Positions 8,710 to 18,442 of a stretch of DNA of 64,000 nucleotides are shown piece after piece. The notes under the pieces are model-generated. The model saw nothing but the letters and a program-made list of their open reading frames with translations. It searched no databases and was not told the origin of the DNA. The stretch spans positions 1 to 64,000 of the forward strand of contig OMIX01000093.1 of assembly GCA_900299195.1 (NCBI GenBank). The letters are read 5' to 3'. How positions within the stretch are numbered: position 1 is the first letter of the stretch; each line of letters begins with the position of its first letter. This DNA comes from Deltaproteobacteria bacterium (GTDB taxonomy: Bacteria; Bdellovibrionota; FAC87; UBA2466). Position numbers and translations under genes: made by a program.

Positions 8710-10020
8710 GTGAAAACCGTACTAAAATATTTAGATACCTTCGCAGAACAGGAAATCCCAAGAGGCATTTACCGAAATGCTTTCTTTCCGAAAAAAAACA
8801 GATCTTATGTTCATTGTGCAGTGATTCCCTTGTATGGAGAGTCTCGTTGGCTGAACCAGGGATTGCCCTCGCTATTAACTGCAGCCGCTCAAGTGAAGGG
8901 TTCCACTCTTCTCATTGGGGTAGTCAACCGACACGAACTATCGGAACCCGAAGTCAGAGCGGACAATCAACTGACTCTAGACCACTTCAAGTCCTTTCCT
9001 CAAATCCCAATTCCGGATTTTCCTCTGATGACACTTGTCGAACTCAATTCACAGGTGGATTTGATTCTGCTCAATCACAATGAAGAGCCCCATCTTTTTT
9101 CCTCAAAAGAAGGGGTTGGAAAAGCTAGAAAATTGGGGTGTGATCTCGCCTTGGCTCTCTCGACCACCCCAACTCTCTCAGTGAAATATATTCACACCAC
9201 CGATGGAGATGCCATCGTCGCTCCCGACTATTTTTCGATGGAAACAAACTTCGACTCAGATGTACTTCTTCACCCTTATCTTCATGTAGGTGACTATGAA
9301 CAAATGGAGGCTTTGCGACTTTATGAGTTTTCTTTAAGACACTATGTTGCAGGCTTAAAGTTTGCCGGCTCCCCTTACGCCCATGAATCACTTGGAAGCA
9401 CCATCGCTATCAAGCCTCATTGCTATGCGGCGGTTCGAGGTTTCCCCAAACGCAATGCTGCCGAGGATTTTTACTTGCTGAACAAAGCGGTAAAAACTGG
9501 AAGTTTATATCAATCCGAACAAGGGCTGGTGCGATTGGTAGGAAGGGAAAGTCGCCGTGTTCCCTTTGGAACTGGAGTCGGGACTGAAAAGATTTGGCAA
9601 AAATTGGTTCATCACCAAGTCCCCACGTTTTACCATCCTAACTGCTTTGAAATCACAAAAAATGTCTGCGCTGTTTTAGAACAATGGAGTCAAAATTTAG
9701 AATCCTCACCTAATCGCAAAGAGATCACTCGAACCATTCGAGGGTCGATTGAAATTAAAGATTTAGAACGGCTGGAAAACATCCTGGACCAGTTAGGTTT
9801 TTTTACTATTCTCGAAACGGCAAAGAAGCAAAGAAAAAGCCCTGAAGCCATACTTAAACACTCCCACGAAAGTTGGGACGGTTTTAAGACGCTGAAATTC
9901 ATTCATGGATTAAGAGAATATTTTTTTCCTGAAGTCACTTTAGAAGAAGCTAGGAAATGGCCACCCTCAGCGGCTATCCCGCTTTTGAAAACGACTGTCT
10001 CAGAGGTATTACCAGAATAA
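8710..10020 (+). CDS. Glycosyltransferase-like protein
   Basis: VIPLYGESRWL N-terminal strand and YIHTTDGDAIVAPDYF DxD-like segment; GTG start. Confidence 0.6.
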   Translation: MKTVLKYLDTFAEQEIPRGIYRNAFFPKKNRSYVHCAVIPLYGESRWLNQGLPSLLTAAAQVKGSTLLIGVVNRHELSEPEVRADNQLTLDHFKSFPQIPIPDFPLMTLVELNSQVDLILLNHNEEPHLFSSKEGVGKARKLGCDLALALSTTPTLSVKYIHTTDGDAIVAPDYFSMETNFDSDVLLHPYLHVGDYEQMEALRLYEFSLRHYVAGLKFAGSPYAHESLGSTIAIKPHCYAAVRGFPKRNAAEDFYLLNKAVKTGSLYQSEQGLVRLVGRESRRVPFGTGVGTEKIWQKLVHHQVPTFYHPNCFEITKNVCAVLEQWSQNLESSPNRKEITRTIRGSIEIKDLERLENILDQLGFFTILETAKKQRKSPEAILKHSHESWDGFKTLKFIHGLREYFFPEVTLEEARKWPPSAAIPLLKTTVSEVLPE

Positions 10021-11932
10021 ACTTTGTTCCCTGCCCAAGTACACTTTCCACTGCGATCTGCCCTTGGTGTTTCTGAACGAGACCATAAGCGATACTCAGT
10101 CCCAAACCGGTGCCTTCTCCCACTTTCTTTGTCGTAAAGAAGGGATCAAAGATCTTACTGACATTTTCTTTTGAAATACCTGCCCCGTTATCTTCGATTT
10201 CTATCTGCACCGCTCGAGGGATGAGTCGAGTCCGAATCCAAATATCGCCCTTGCCTGAAATCGCCTGAGCTGCATTAGACAAAAGATTAACAAAAACTTG
10301 ATTCAACTGTTGCAGATTACACTCCACTTCAGGAATTTCACCCAACTCCTGATGGACGGTGATTCTATTTTTAAACTGAGGGGCAAGAAGTTTAAGAGTG
10401 CTTAAAATCCCATCGTGAAGATTTTCCTGCCGAAGCCCACCAGAATCCATACGGGAGAAGGTTCTAAGACCCAACACTATATCTCGAGTTCTGCGTGCAC
10501 CATCAATGCAACTTTTGGTAAGTTCTCCGATATCATTCAATATGAAATCGATATCCAATTCCTTTTCTTTTTTGATCCACTGCTCTCTCTCCGCTGGCGT
10601 TAATTGATCGCGAAGGCCATGATACTCTTCCACCAGTTTTCTTATTTTCTCAATATAGTTTTCTAGCGATTGCATGTTGCTGTGGATGGAGCCAATGGGA
10701 TTGTTCAGCTCATGAGCCACACCTGCAACGATTTGCCCTAGTGAAATCATTTTAGCCGAATGAACCATTTGGGTTTGGGCATTTTTAATTTCCTGATTGG
10801 CTTTTCCTAACTCTTCCACTTTTTGCTCTAGCGCCTTTTTGGCTGAAATCACATTTCGCCCCATATCATTAAAGGCATGAATGAGATACTGGATTTCATA
10901 AGGAGACTCTAAGGCAGGAATCTCCTCCACTCGGCCACTTTTAATTCTTTTCATGGCTAAAACGAGCTTTTCGACAGGCTCCACAATACGATTAGCAAAA
11001 ATAAAAATCCAAGTGGCAAAAGCAAGAACCACAAAAAGAGTCACGTAGATCAAACTCCTTTTCAGCTCAGAAGTGACCGTGTCCATAGCGCTCATGGAAA
11101 CAAAAACCCCGAGATACCCCCAATATTTCATTTTCCCGAAAACCCCCGGCATATCATAGAGAAAGGCGGCAAATCGAGTATCTCCTGCGGACACATAACC
11201 CGGAGTGATCGAACCTGCCCATTGACCTCGCTCCGGCTCTTTGAAGGCCTCTTTGGCCATTCTTGAAATCTCATCTTTTGAGAGCGCAAAACTACCTGCC
11301 ATAGAAATAAGATCTCGGCTCAAAAATAGGACTTCAACCCCTCGTTTGTTTTTTATTTGATTAAGTTCCTTAAATCCTAAAGTAGATTCCTCTTCAAGAA
11401 TTCCATAAACCCTGTCTTTGTCCTTTATTAAAATTCGGACTACGGTAATAATGGCTTTATCTTCGCTAGAGAAATATCGATCGACAGTCTCTGAAAAACC
11501 TCTTACTCTTTTCAAACCTTCTTTGGAAATATATGGAATTTGAGAATCTACCACATCACGATTTCTCCGCGTCCAAAACTTGCCTTCTGAGTTGTAAACT
11601 CTGACTTTTCGATTGTTCTTGAAAGAATTTAAGTAGGTATTGGCTTTTAAAAGATCATTTTCAGAAAGGGATCGAATAAGTGGATAGCCATGAGCGTGTA
11701 CTCTTGCTTGCTCCAAAAGCTCTTTTTCATTGGCCTCAAATTCAGAAACAATAGCTTCTCGCTCTGAACTGGCTCTTCTTGCCAAAGTTTCTTGATTGCT
11801 TTTTTCAAAGGCCTGTAGAGCATAGAAACTCACTCCTACGGCCGGCAGGAGGGCAACGGGAATAAAATAAATCGCAAGCTGAGTCTTTAACGACCTAGCG
11901 CCTGGACGTAATTTTTGGATCCACGGTTTCAT
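9974..11932 (-). CDS. HAMP-domain sensor histidine kinase
   Basis: TM-sensor-TM, HAMP, H-box VAGVAHELNNPIGSI, N/G boxes DNGAGISKENVSKIFDPFFTTKKVGEGTGLGLSI. Confidence 0.93.
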   Translation of the reverse strand: MKPWIQKLRPGARSLKTQLAIYFIPVALLPAVGVSFYALQAFEKSNQETLARRASSEREAIVSEFEANEKELLEQARVHAHGYPLIRSLSENDLLKANTYLNSFKNNRKVRVYNSEGKFWTRRNRDVVDSQIPYISKEGLKRVRGFSETVDRYFSSEDKAIITVVRILIKDKDRVYGILEEESTLGFKELNQIKNKRGVEVLFLSRDLISMAGSFALSKDEISRMAKEAFKEPERGQWAGSITPGYVSAGDTRFAAFLYDMPGVFGKMKYWGYLGVFVSMSAMDTVTSELKRSLIYVTLFVVLAFATWIFIFANRIVEPVEKLVLAMKRIKSGRVEEIPALESPYEIQYLIHAFNDMGRNVISAKKALEQKVEELGKANQEIKNAQTQMVHSAKMISLGQIVAGVAHELNNPIGSIHSNMQSLENYIEKIRKLVEEYHGLRDQLTPAEREQWIKKEKELDIDFILNDIGELTKSCIDGARRTRDIVLGLRTFSRMDSGGLRQENLHDGILSTLKLLAPQFKNRITVHQELGEIPEVECNLQQLNQVFVNLLSNAAQAISGKGDIWIRTRLIPRAVQIEIEDNGAGISKENVSKIFDPFFTTKKVGEGTGLGLSIAYGLVQKHQGQIAVESVLGQGTKFILVIPLRQSFSKAG

Positions 11933-11935
11933 GAA

Positions 11936-12469
11936 TTAAAAGTAAAGAAGAGCTCCTAAACCTGCATAAGTTCCATTGGCTAAACTTGGAAGTTTAAACA
12001 ATGCCAAAATTTCAGCGTAGAGCGAGACTCCGCTAGGATGAAGATATTGAACGCCCAAAGCAGGATAGAGCATCCAAACATTAAACCCATCTGAAAAGTC
12101 ATTACCCGAAAGAAATTTATTCTTGAGCACACTGGGCCCGACGTTGGTTTCACGGGTACCGTCCGTCCACCAACGAGCGACACCTCCCCCAATGTAAGGG
12201 CTCACTCTCTCCCCAAGCAGGAAGTATTTTCCTTTTAGAGTAAACGTGGAGTAATCAAGGCCGGTCCCAAGACCGCCGCTCATAGAAAATTCCTCGTTTA
12301 CATTGATGTCGATTTCCAATCCCAGAACAGAAAGGGGACCCGCTGCAGTCACTCCGATCCCAAATCTCTTTTTCATTTTTAATTCTTCAAAAGTTTCGTT
12401 CGAGAAACCAAGGCTCCCCACAATTAAAATCAGACCCAATAGAATTCGTTTCAAATGTGATGTCACCAT
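11936..12469 (-). CDS. Putative outer-membrane beta-barrel protein adjacent to Mla locus
   Basis: Signal peptide, alternating beta pattern ending ...YAGLGALLYF; GGAGGT RBS before ATG 12469. Confidence 0.65.
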   Translation of the reverse strand: MVTSHLKRILLGLILIVGSLGFSNETFEELKMKKRFGIGVTAAGPLSVLGLEIDINVNEEFSMSGGLGTGLDYSTFTLKGKYFLLGERVSPYIGGGVARWWTDGTRETNVGPSVLKNKFLSGNDFSDGFNVWMLYPALGVQYLHPSGVSLYAEILALFKLPSLANGTYAGLGALLYF

Positions 12470-12492
12470 AACGTAACCTCCACCCAACTAGC

Positions 12493-13278
12493 TTAAAAAA
12501 TTCGAGCCCGAATGCCTTCTTCTTGGAGAAACTGTTTTATGACTGGCTTATCTATTTTATGGGCTCTATCCACTAACTCATAAATTTGATCATAAAATTT
12601 TTGGGTTTCAGGATTTTTTATTTTGCTTGAGAGATCATGCATGTCGGAAGTCACTGCATTTAAATTGTCGATTAGTGTGATCAACTTTTGTCTCTCTCTT
12701 CCTTTTAGCAATTTATTGGCATCTGCAATGAGCTCTTTCATTCCTCCTAAAAACTCGGTCAGAGTTTTTTCATTTTCATCCATAAAATCCATAATTCTTC
12801 CAAAGACTCCATAACCTTGGGAAAGCAATTGATCAATTCGGGGAGGATCAACTCCTCTAAGAACAGCGCCATTCTGAACCACAGGAGAATTGGAACTGCC
12901 TGGACTGATTTCGATGTATTTCTCCCCGATAATACCGGCCATGTTCACATAGAACCTAGAATCTTGACGAACGGACGGTACCGCCTTATTTGAGACATCG
13001 ATCGTTAATTTCAAGGTCACTCGGTCCTGATTCGTTTCCGCTGTTTCTGGAAGAAATTCGATTTTAGAAACTTTGCCTACTTTTACGCCGGAGACACGGA
13101 CAGGAGACCCCACCTCAATGCCCCCTGCAAAATTGTAGAGCACGTAAAATCGTGAATGGCTTTGCAGAGGTCCTATAGCGCCCATGACCCAACCAAAAAT
13201 AATCAATAGGACAACGACCAAACAAAATAAGATCCCTACCCAAAATTCTTTCGGTAATCCTTTCCCATTTGAAGGCAT
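12493..13278 (-). CDS. mlaD: MCE/MlaD-family lipid-transport substrate-binding protein
   Basis: TM then MCE domain YNFAGGIEVGSPVRVSGVKVGKVSKIEF. Confidence 0.92.
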   Translation of the reverse strand: MPSNGKGLPKEFWVGILFCLVVVLLIIFGWVMGAIGPLQSHSRFYVLYNFAGGIEVGSPVRVSGVKVGKVSKIEFLPETAETNQDRVTLKLTIDVSNKAVPSVRQDSRFYVNMAGIIGEKYIEISPGSSNSPVVQNGAVLRGVDPPRIDQLLSQGYGVFGRIMDFMDENEKTLTEFLGGMKELIADANKLLKGRERQKLITLIDNLNAVTSDMHDLSSKIKNPETQKFYDQIYELVDRAHKIDKPVIKQFLQEEGIRARIF

Positions 13279-13368
13279 AGTAATAGCCGCTTTCTAAGTT
13301 GAGTTACGAGTTGTTAAGGATATTTAATTAAAAGGAAATTTCAGAGCCAAGTCAGACTCTTAGAATTA

Positions 13369-14055
13369 TTATATCGCGTAGAATAAATAGGTTAAAACGA
13401 AATCCGCAACAATGATGGCGAGACTGGATCTAACGACCGCCTGGGTCGCAGCTTCACCCACTGCGGCACTGCCGGTTCCACATCGGAATCCCTGATACGA
13501 TGCAATAAATGGGATCAGCGTTCCAAAAACAGCGGCTTTCAAAAGACACCGAATGACGTCCGGAAACTTCACAAAAAAGAAAACCGTATTGAAATATTCA
13601 CCTGAACTCGTTCCCAATTTTTGAATCGCTAGAAGTGCCCCGCCCCAAAGAGAAACGGCTATGGCCACAACCGTCAGCGAAATAGCCGCAAACACAGATC
13701 CGACCCACCTCGGAACCACTAAGTAATCAAAAGGGTCGATAGAAAGCATTTTGAGTGCATCTAGTTGTTCCGTCACTTTCATAGTCCCGATTTCCGCCGC
13801 AATTCCAGCCCCAATTCTTGAGGTTAATAGTAAACAGGTGATGACTGGACCTAACTCTCTCACCATCAAGACGGCTGAAAAGGCTGGAACTAAAGCGTCG
13901 TGTTTTAAAACTAAACGCATATGAAATGCCAATTCTAAAATCATCATCAGGCCGACAAATCCCAACGAGATAAAAACAATCGGTAAACTCTGAACCCCTA
14001 AAAAGTACATTTGCTCTAGAGCTTCGTGAATTCTTAATCGAAATCTTTTTCTCAT
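13369..14055 (-). CDS. MlaE-family permease (copy 1)
   Basis: VRELGPVITCLLLTSRIGAGIAAEIGTMKVTEQLDALKMLSIDPFDYLVVPR is the MlaE signature. Confidence 0.93.
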   Translation of the reverse strand: MRKRFRLRIHEALEQMYFLGVQSLPIVFISLGFVGLMMILELAFHMRLVLKHDALVPAFSAVLMVRELGPVITCLLLTSRIGAGIAAEIGTMKVTEQLDALKMLSIDPFDYLVVPRWVGSVFAAISLTVVAIAVSLWGGALLAIQKLGTSSGEYFNTVFFFVKFPDVIRCLLKAAVFGTLIPFIASYQGFRCGTGSAAVGEAATQAVVRSSLAIIVADFVLTYLFYAI

Positions 14056-14058
14056 AGG

Positions 14059-14835
14059 TTAGAGATACCCCACTTGAAATAGTTCCTGTAAGAGACTTGA
14101 AATCATTGACAAAAAGAAATCGGTAAAAATGATCAAAATCAAATTGGTAACGGCGCAGCTTTGAACTGCTGTTCCAACTCCGACGGCTCCGCCCCTAGCT
14201 GTGTAGCCTTTATAACAAGAAACAATCGCAATCAGAGTTCCAAAAACAAAGCTCTTAACCACGCTTAGTACGATACTCCATCCCGTGACAATTCTAGGAA
14301 TGTTCTGAATATAGCTTAAAGCATTCACACCGATGAATTGAGAAAACAATACCCCTCCTAAAATAGTGACCATCAATCCAACAATGAGAAGTAGAAAACT
14401 CGAAATAATAACTGCCCAGATTCTAGGCAAAATGATGTACTCCACCGGATCTGCCCCCAACAATCGAATCGCATTGAGTTGCTCTGTTACTTCCATCGTT
14501 CCGAGTTCCGCTGAAGTATAAGCCCCAACCTTCCCCGAGAGTAAAAAAGCGATAAGAACCGGTCCTACATTTCTTAAAGTCGTGGAAGTTGAAAGTCCTC
14601 CCAAAAAAGACTCAGCACCAAAATCTTTGAGCTGAACATCGATTTGAAGAGCCATGATAGCGCCGACAAACATCCCTGCTATTAGAGTCATTCCCAGAGA
14701 CTTCACTCCCACTTGAAAAATTTGATCGATGACAAATCCCCAACGCGTTTTGCCCTGAAAAGTTAACTTGATCCACTTTTCGGCTAGTAAAATCATCCCG
14801 CCTAAGGTCTTTGTGAGATTTAAAATATATTCCAT
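14059..14835 (-). CDS. MlaE-family permease (copy 2)
   Basis: LRNVGPVLIAFLLSGKVGAYTSAELGTMEVTEQLNAIRLLGADPVEYIILPR. Confidence 0.93.
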   Translation of the reverse strand: MEYILNLTKTLGGMILLAEKWIKLTFQGKTRWGFVIDQIFQVGVKSLGMTLIAGMFVGAIMALQIDVQLKDFGAESFLGGLSTSTTLRNVGPVLIAFLLSGKVGAYTSAELGTMEVTEQLNAIRLLGADPVEYIILPRIWAVIISSFLLLIVGLMVTILGGVLFSQFIGVNALSYIQNIPRIVTGWSIVLSVVKSFVFGTLIAIVSCYKGYTARGGAVGVGTAVQSCAVTNLILIIFTDFFLSMISSLLQELFQVGYL

Positions 14836-15566
14836 TAAAACATTTCCTCTTGAAACTGCTTCGCCAAGGAGGCCGTTGAAGTCTTAAATTTTTCAGCAGA
14901 TCCCTCAAAAACGATTTGCCCCTGGTCCAATAAAATCATCCGGTCCCCAACCGCGAAAGCACTTTTAATATCGTGTGAAACCACCACTGTAGTGACTTTG
15001 AGCTCTTGACTTAATTTTTTAATTAAATGATTTAAACCCGTGGTTGCGATGGGATCCATTCCTGTCGTTGGCTCGTCGAACAATAGGTAATCCGGTTCTA
15101 CTGCTAACGTGCGCGCGATACTCACCCTTTTTTGAGTACTAAAACTCAACTCAGTGGGAAATTTTCCTAATACTTTCTCATTAAGACCTACGAGGGAGAG
15201 TTTTTCTCTTACTTTGGCTTCAATTTCGCTGGGGTTCACAGAAATTTCTCGGGCTCGGATTCCAAAGCTAATATTTTCAAACACACTGACCGAATCTAAC
15301 AAAGCGGGAAACTGAAAAACTAACCCACATTTTTTTCTTATCTGGGCTAGAGTTTGTGAATTCTCCGCATCCACTTTTAGTCCAGCCACATGAATTTCAC
15401 CTGATTCTGGACTGTTCAATCCTACCATCAATTTAAGCAAGACCGACTTTCCCACGCCAGACTTCCCCAGAACAAAAACACACTCTCCAGGCGCCACTTG
15501 CATCGTAATTTGATTAAGAACTCTTCGTTCTCCAAATGACTTACTCACTTGCTTGACTGAGATCAT
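14835..15566 (-). CDS. MlaF-like ABC ATPase with degenerate signature motif
   Basis: Walker A GKSGVGKS; signature LSFSTQKR (not LSGGx); Walker B LLFDEPTTGMDP; H-loop VVVSHD. Confidence 0.92.
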   Translation of the reverse strand: MISVKQVSKSFGERRVLNQITMQVAPGECVFVLGKSGVGKSVLLKLMVGLNSPESGEIHVAGLKVDAENSQTLAQIRKKCGLVFQFPALLDSVSVFENISFGIRAREISVNPSEIEAKVREKLSLVGLNEKVLGKFPTELSFSTQKRVSIARTLAVEPDYLLFDEPTTGMDPIATTGLNHLIKKLSQELKVTTVVVSHDIKSAFAVGDRMILLDQGQIVFEGSAEKFKTSTASLAKQFQEEMF

Positions 15567-16363
15567 AAATCATCCACCGCTGAAAGGGGGCCTTCTGAAA
15601 GCCCTCGAGTAAATTGGTAGATCACAGGGTGATTAGAGTTAAGTAAATCCGAAACTGTAGATACTTGGAGCAGTTGCCCCTCAAAAAGGAACCCTATCTT
15701 GGCAGAAGTCTTACGACTGACTTGAAGTGCAAGATCTAAATCACTAGTGGCAATGAGAGTCGCGTTGTTTTTTTCTTTCTGCACCTGAATGATCAGGTCG
15801 ATGATGTGGCGTGAAGTCACTGGATCTAATCCTGCTGTAGGATCGTCATATAAGATAACCTCGGGCTGTAACACTAGGGCTCGGGCAATGCCTAATCGTT
15901 TTTGCATCCCTCCACTGATCTCATAAGGAAATTTCGATTCGCTTTCAAAAATTTCTACTTGATGGAGAGCTTTCCGAGCCAAATCCAGGCATTGCTGATT
16001 AGAGAGGTGGGTCAATTCTTTTAAAGGGAATGTAAGATTTTCTAAAACGGACAGAGAATCGAACAGACCACTGCGTTGAAAAGTCATAGCCACTCTCTGA
16101 AGCACAATTCTTCGCTCTCTCCTGGAAAGCTGGTTCAACGGAGCTCCTTGAAAGAAGACTTCGCCTGACTGAGGAATGAGGATGCCAGCCAGAACCTTAA
16201 GTAGAGTGGTTTTACCCATTCCACTTGGCCCCACAAGAAAAAACACCTCGGAACGGTTTAGAGAAATACTTAAGTGATGGATCACAGATTTTGACGCGCC
16301 CGAAAAAGTAAAAGACAAATCCTTAGCGCTTAGAACTTCATTTTCGTTTACACCGATCCCCAT
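15563..16363 (-). CDS. MlaF-like ABC ATPase with degenerate Walker B/H-loop
   Basis: Walker A GPSGMGKT; signature ISGGMQKR; Walker B VILYDDPTAGLDP (E to D); H-loop position IATSDLD (H to S). Confidence 0.92.
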   Translation of the reverse strand: MGIGVNENEVLSAKDLSFTFSGASKSVIHHLSISLNRSEVFFLVGPSGMGKTTLLKVLAGILIPQSGEVFFQGAPLNQLSRRERRIVLQRVAMTFQRSGLFDSLSVLENLTFPLKELTHLSNQQCLDLARKALHQVEIFESESKFPYEISGGMQKRLGIARALVLQPEVILYDDPTAGLDPVTSRHIIDLIIQVQKEKNNATLIATSDLDLALQVSRKTSAKIGFLFEGQLLQVSTVSDLLNSNHPVIYQFTRGLSEGPLSAVDDL

Positions 16364-16388
16364 GGTAAAATGATTTTACCAAATTCTG

Positions 16389-17372
16389 ATGACAAAAAGC
16401 GCTAACAATTTGCTCTGGATCGTAGGCCAAGGGGGATTACTCGGTTCTTCCATTGCTACTCAAGTTAATCAACACTCAAACAACTGGATACTTTGGAAAC
16501 AGCCAGAAGCCTTCTGCTGGACCGAACCTCTTTTATTAAAAAATCAATTGGAACATCACTTAGATCTTTTTTTGCAAGCCGTTAAAAAACAACCCAAATG
16601 GACACTGATTTGGACGGCAGGGGCTGGAGTCGTCGGTACCTCGGCTGAAAATCTTAGAGCGGAAACATCCCATTTCAAATACTTTTTAAATCAGTTAGAG
16701 AAAAAGATGGGAAGCTATCTCAATCAAGGTTCCTTTTTTTTGGCCAGCTCGGCCGGGGGCATTTGGGCAGGATGCCCTCACTTTCCAGTCAACGAAGCCA
16801 CTCCCCCTCACCCTATCTCCGATTATGGAAAACAGAAATTAGAACAAGAGCAGATTTTAAAGGCGCTCAGTAAAACTTCACCTCAATTTCGGGTGATGAT
16901 AGGACGAATTTCCAATCTTTACGGAACTAGACAAAATCTCACCAAAGCTCAAGGTCTGTTGTCCCAGCTTTGTCGAAGCGCTCTTCTCCAAGTCCCTATG
17001 AATGTCTTTGTCCCACTTTCCACTGTGAGAGATTATCTTTATGCTCCTGATGCTGCGGAACTCATTTTGCGTGCACTTAAAAAAATGGAGTCGACTGACC
17101 AGACTCTTACCACCAAAATTTTCGCTTCAGAAGAAGAGTGTTCTATTTCTCAAATTTTAAGCCATTTAGCACACCTGACCCATCACGAACCTCGAATGGC
17201 TTATCCTGAAAATACCTCATCATCCCTGCAACCTCTTGAACTTTCTTTTCGATCCCAGGTTTTAATAGAACCTTACTCCTACAAGCCTCTCTTAGAAGGA
17301 TTAAATGAAATTTTAAATTTTCAGGAATCTCAACTACAATTAGGAGAACTGCCTTTCCCTCAGGCCATCTAA
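16389..17372 (+). CDS. NAD-dependent epimerase/dehydratase-like protein
   Basis: SDYGKQKLEQE (YxxxK), GRISNLYG, STVRDYLYAPDAAELI motifs. Confidence 0.8.
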   Translation: MTKSANNLLWIVGQGGLLGSSIATQVNQHSNNWILWKQPEAFCWTEPLLLKNQLEHHLDLFLQAVKKQPKWTLIWTAGAGVVGTSAENLRAETSHFKYFLNQLEKKMGSYLNQGSFFLASSAGGIWAGCPHFPVNEATPPHPISDYGKQKLEQEQILKALSKTSPQFRVMIGRISNLYGTRQNLTKAQGLLSQLCRSALLQVPMNVFVPLSTVRDYLYAPDAAELILRALKKMESTDQTLTTKIFASEEECSISQILSHLAHLTHHEPRMAYPENTSSSLQPLELSFRSQVLIEPYSYKPLLEGLNEILNFQESQLQLGELPFPQAI

Positions 17373-17398
17373 ACTCGAGGATTCAAAACAGGAGCGTT

Positions 17399-18442
17399 AT
17401 GCTGCGAAATCTTAAGACCTATTTATGCATGGTTATTCTGTTAGTTTGTTACACTTTGAGAGCCAACGATTGGATTCACTCTCAGCATGCTGAAGCTGAA
17501 AAAAATTTCAAACCGAAATACTTTAAATTAGCCCATGGCGATTTAAATAAAAAGCGGACTCGCTCAGGGGGGACGAGATATCCCTGGCCGGTAGCCCTCA
17601 AATCGATTGGCCACACGATGGCCAGTTATCAGCGGTACGGAGGTCTCAATGGCGCCTATTTTCATCATGGGCTCGATATTCGCGCAGACGCCGGAAGCGA
17701 TGTCATCGCATCCGCCGGTGGTCAGGTAGTCAATATCGAAAATTACATGCCAGGAGATGACGCTTACTGGGAAGTGGCGATCTTAGATGCCGAAGGGTTT
17801 ATCTGGCAGTACCATCATATCGAGCGTGAGTCGATTCCAAAGGCTATCTTTGACGCCTATCAAAATAAAACTTCGATCGCCCCTGGAACAAAGTTAGGAG
17901 AAGTTTACTACTGGTCGGTCGTAACCTTCGGTGAGCGTTACCATCACATTCATCTTAATATTTTAGGAAACGATAAAAAATATTTAAACCCTTTTGAGTT
18001 TCTCGAATTGTTACCTGATGATTCAGCCCCTGAAATAGGGAAAGTGTCGTTAGTCGTCAATGGCAATGCTGTTACAGGCAATTCGGTGAGTGGCGGAAGT
18101 TATACGATTGGAGCTGAAATTAAAGATCTTATTTTAAGTGATGTTTTTATCGTACCCGCTAATGAGATTAAAGTTTCCATCGATGGGAATAGTTCTTTCA
18201 CAGTTTGGAAATTCGACTCGTTACCGGGCGGTGCCGACAATGAAAAATTTGTGAATCAATTTTACCTCCCCAAATTGGCCTGTGGAGATTACAGTTGCAG
18301 GAAACCCATTATCGACTTGGGATTTCGAAAAACTCCTGGTCAGGTTTTTCCTGTTTCTCGAGGAAATCATCAAATTGAGATCACTATTTCTGACTACAAT
18401 GGGAATCAGGCTAGGCAAACTTTCGGTTGGACGGTCAACTGA
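17399..18442 (+). CDS. Secreted M23 (LytM)-family peptidase-like protein
   Basis: Signal peptide; FHHGLDI (HxxxD) and HHIHLNI (HxH) motifs. Confidence 0.82.
   Translation: MLRNLKTYLCMVILLVCYTLRANDWIHSQHAEAEKNFKPKYFKLAHGDLNKKRTRSGGTRYPWPVALKSIGHTMASYQRYGGLNGAYFHHGLDIRADAGSDVIASAGGQVVNIENYMPGDDAYWEVAILDAEGFIWQYHHIERESIPKAIFDAYQNKTSIAPGTKLGEVYYWSVVTFGERYHHIHLNILGNDKKYLNPFEFLELLPDDSAPEIGKVSLVVNGNAVTGNSVSGGSYTIGAEIKDLILSDVFIVPANEIKVSIDGNSSFTVWKFDSLPGGADNEKFVNQFYLPKLACGDYSCRKPIIDLGFRKTPGQVFPVSRGNHQIEITISDYNGNQARQTFGWTVN

Noticed and set aside
12493-16363. Interpretation of the Mla locus as two tandem duplicated complete transporters
   Set aside because: Only one MCE gene is present and the ATPase motif defects are complementary, which favours one heteromeric complex.
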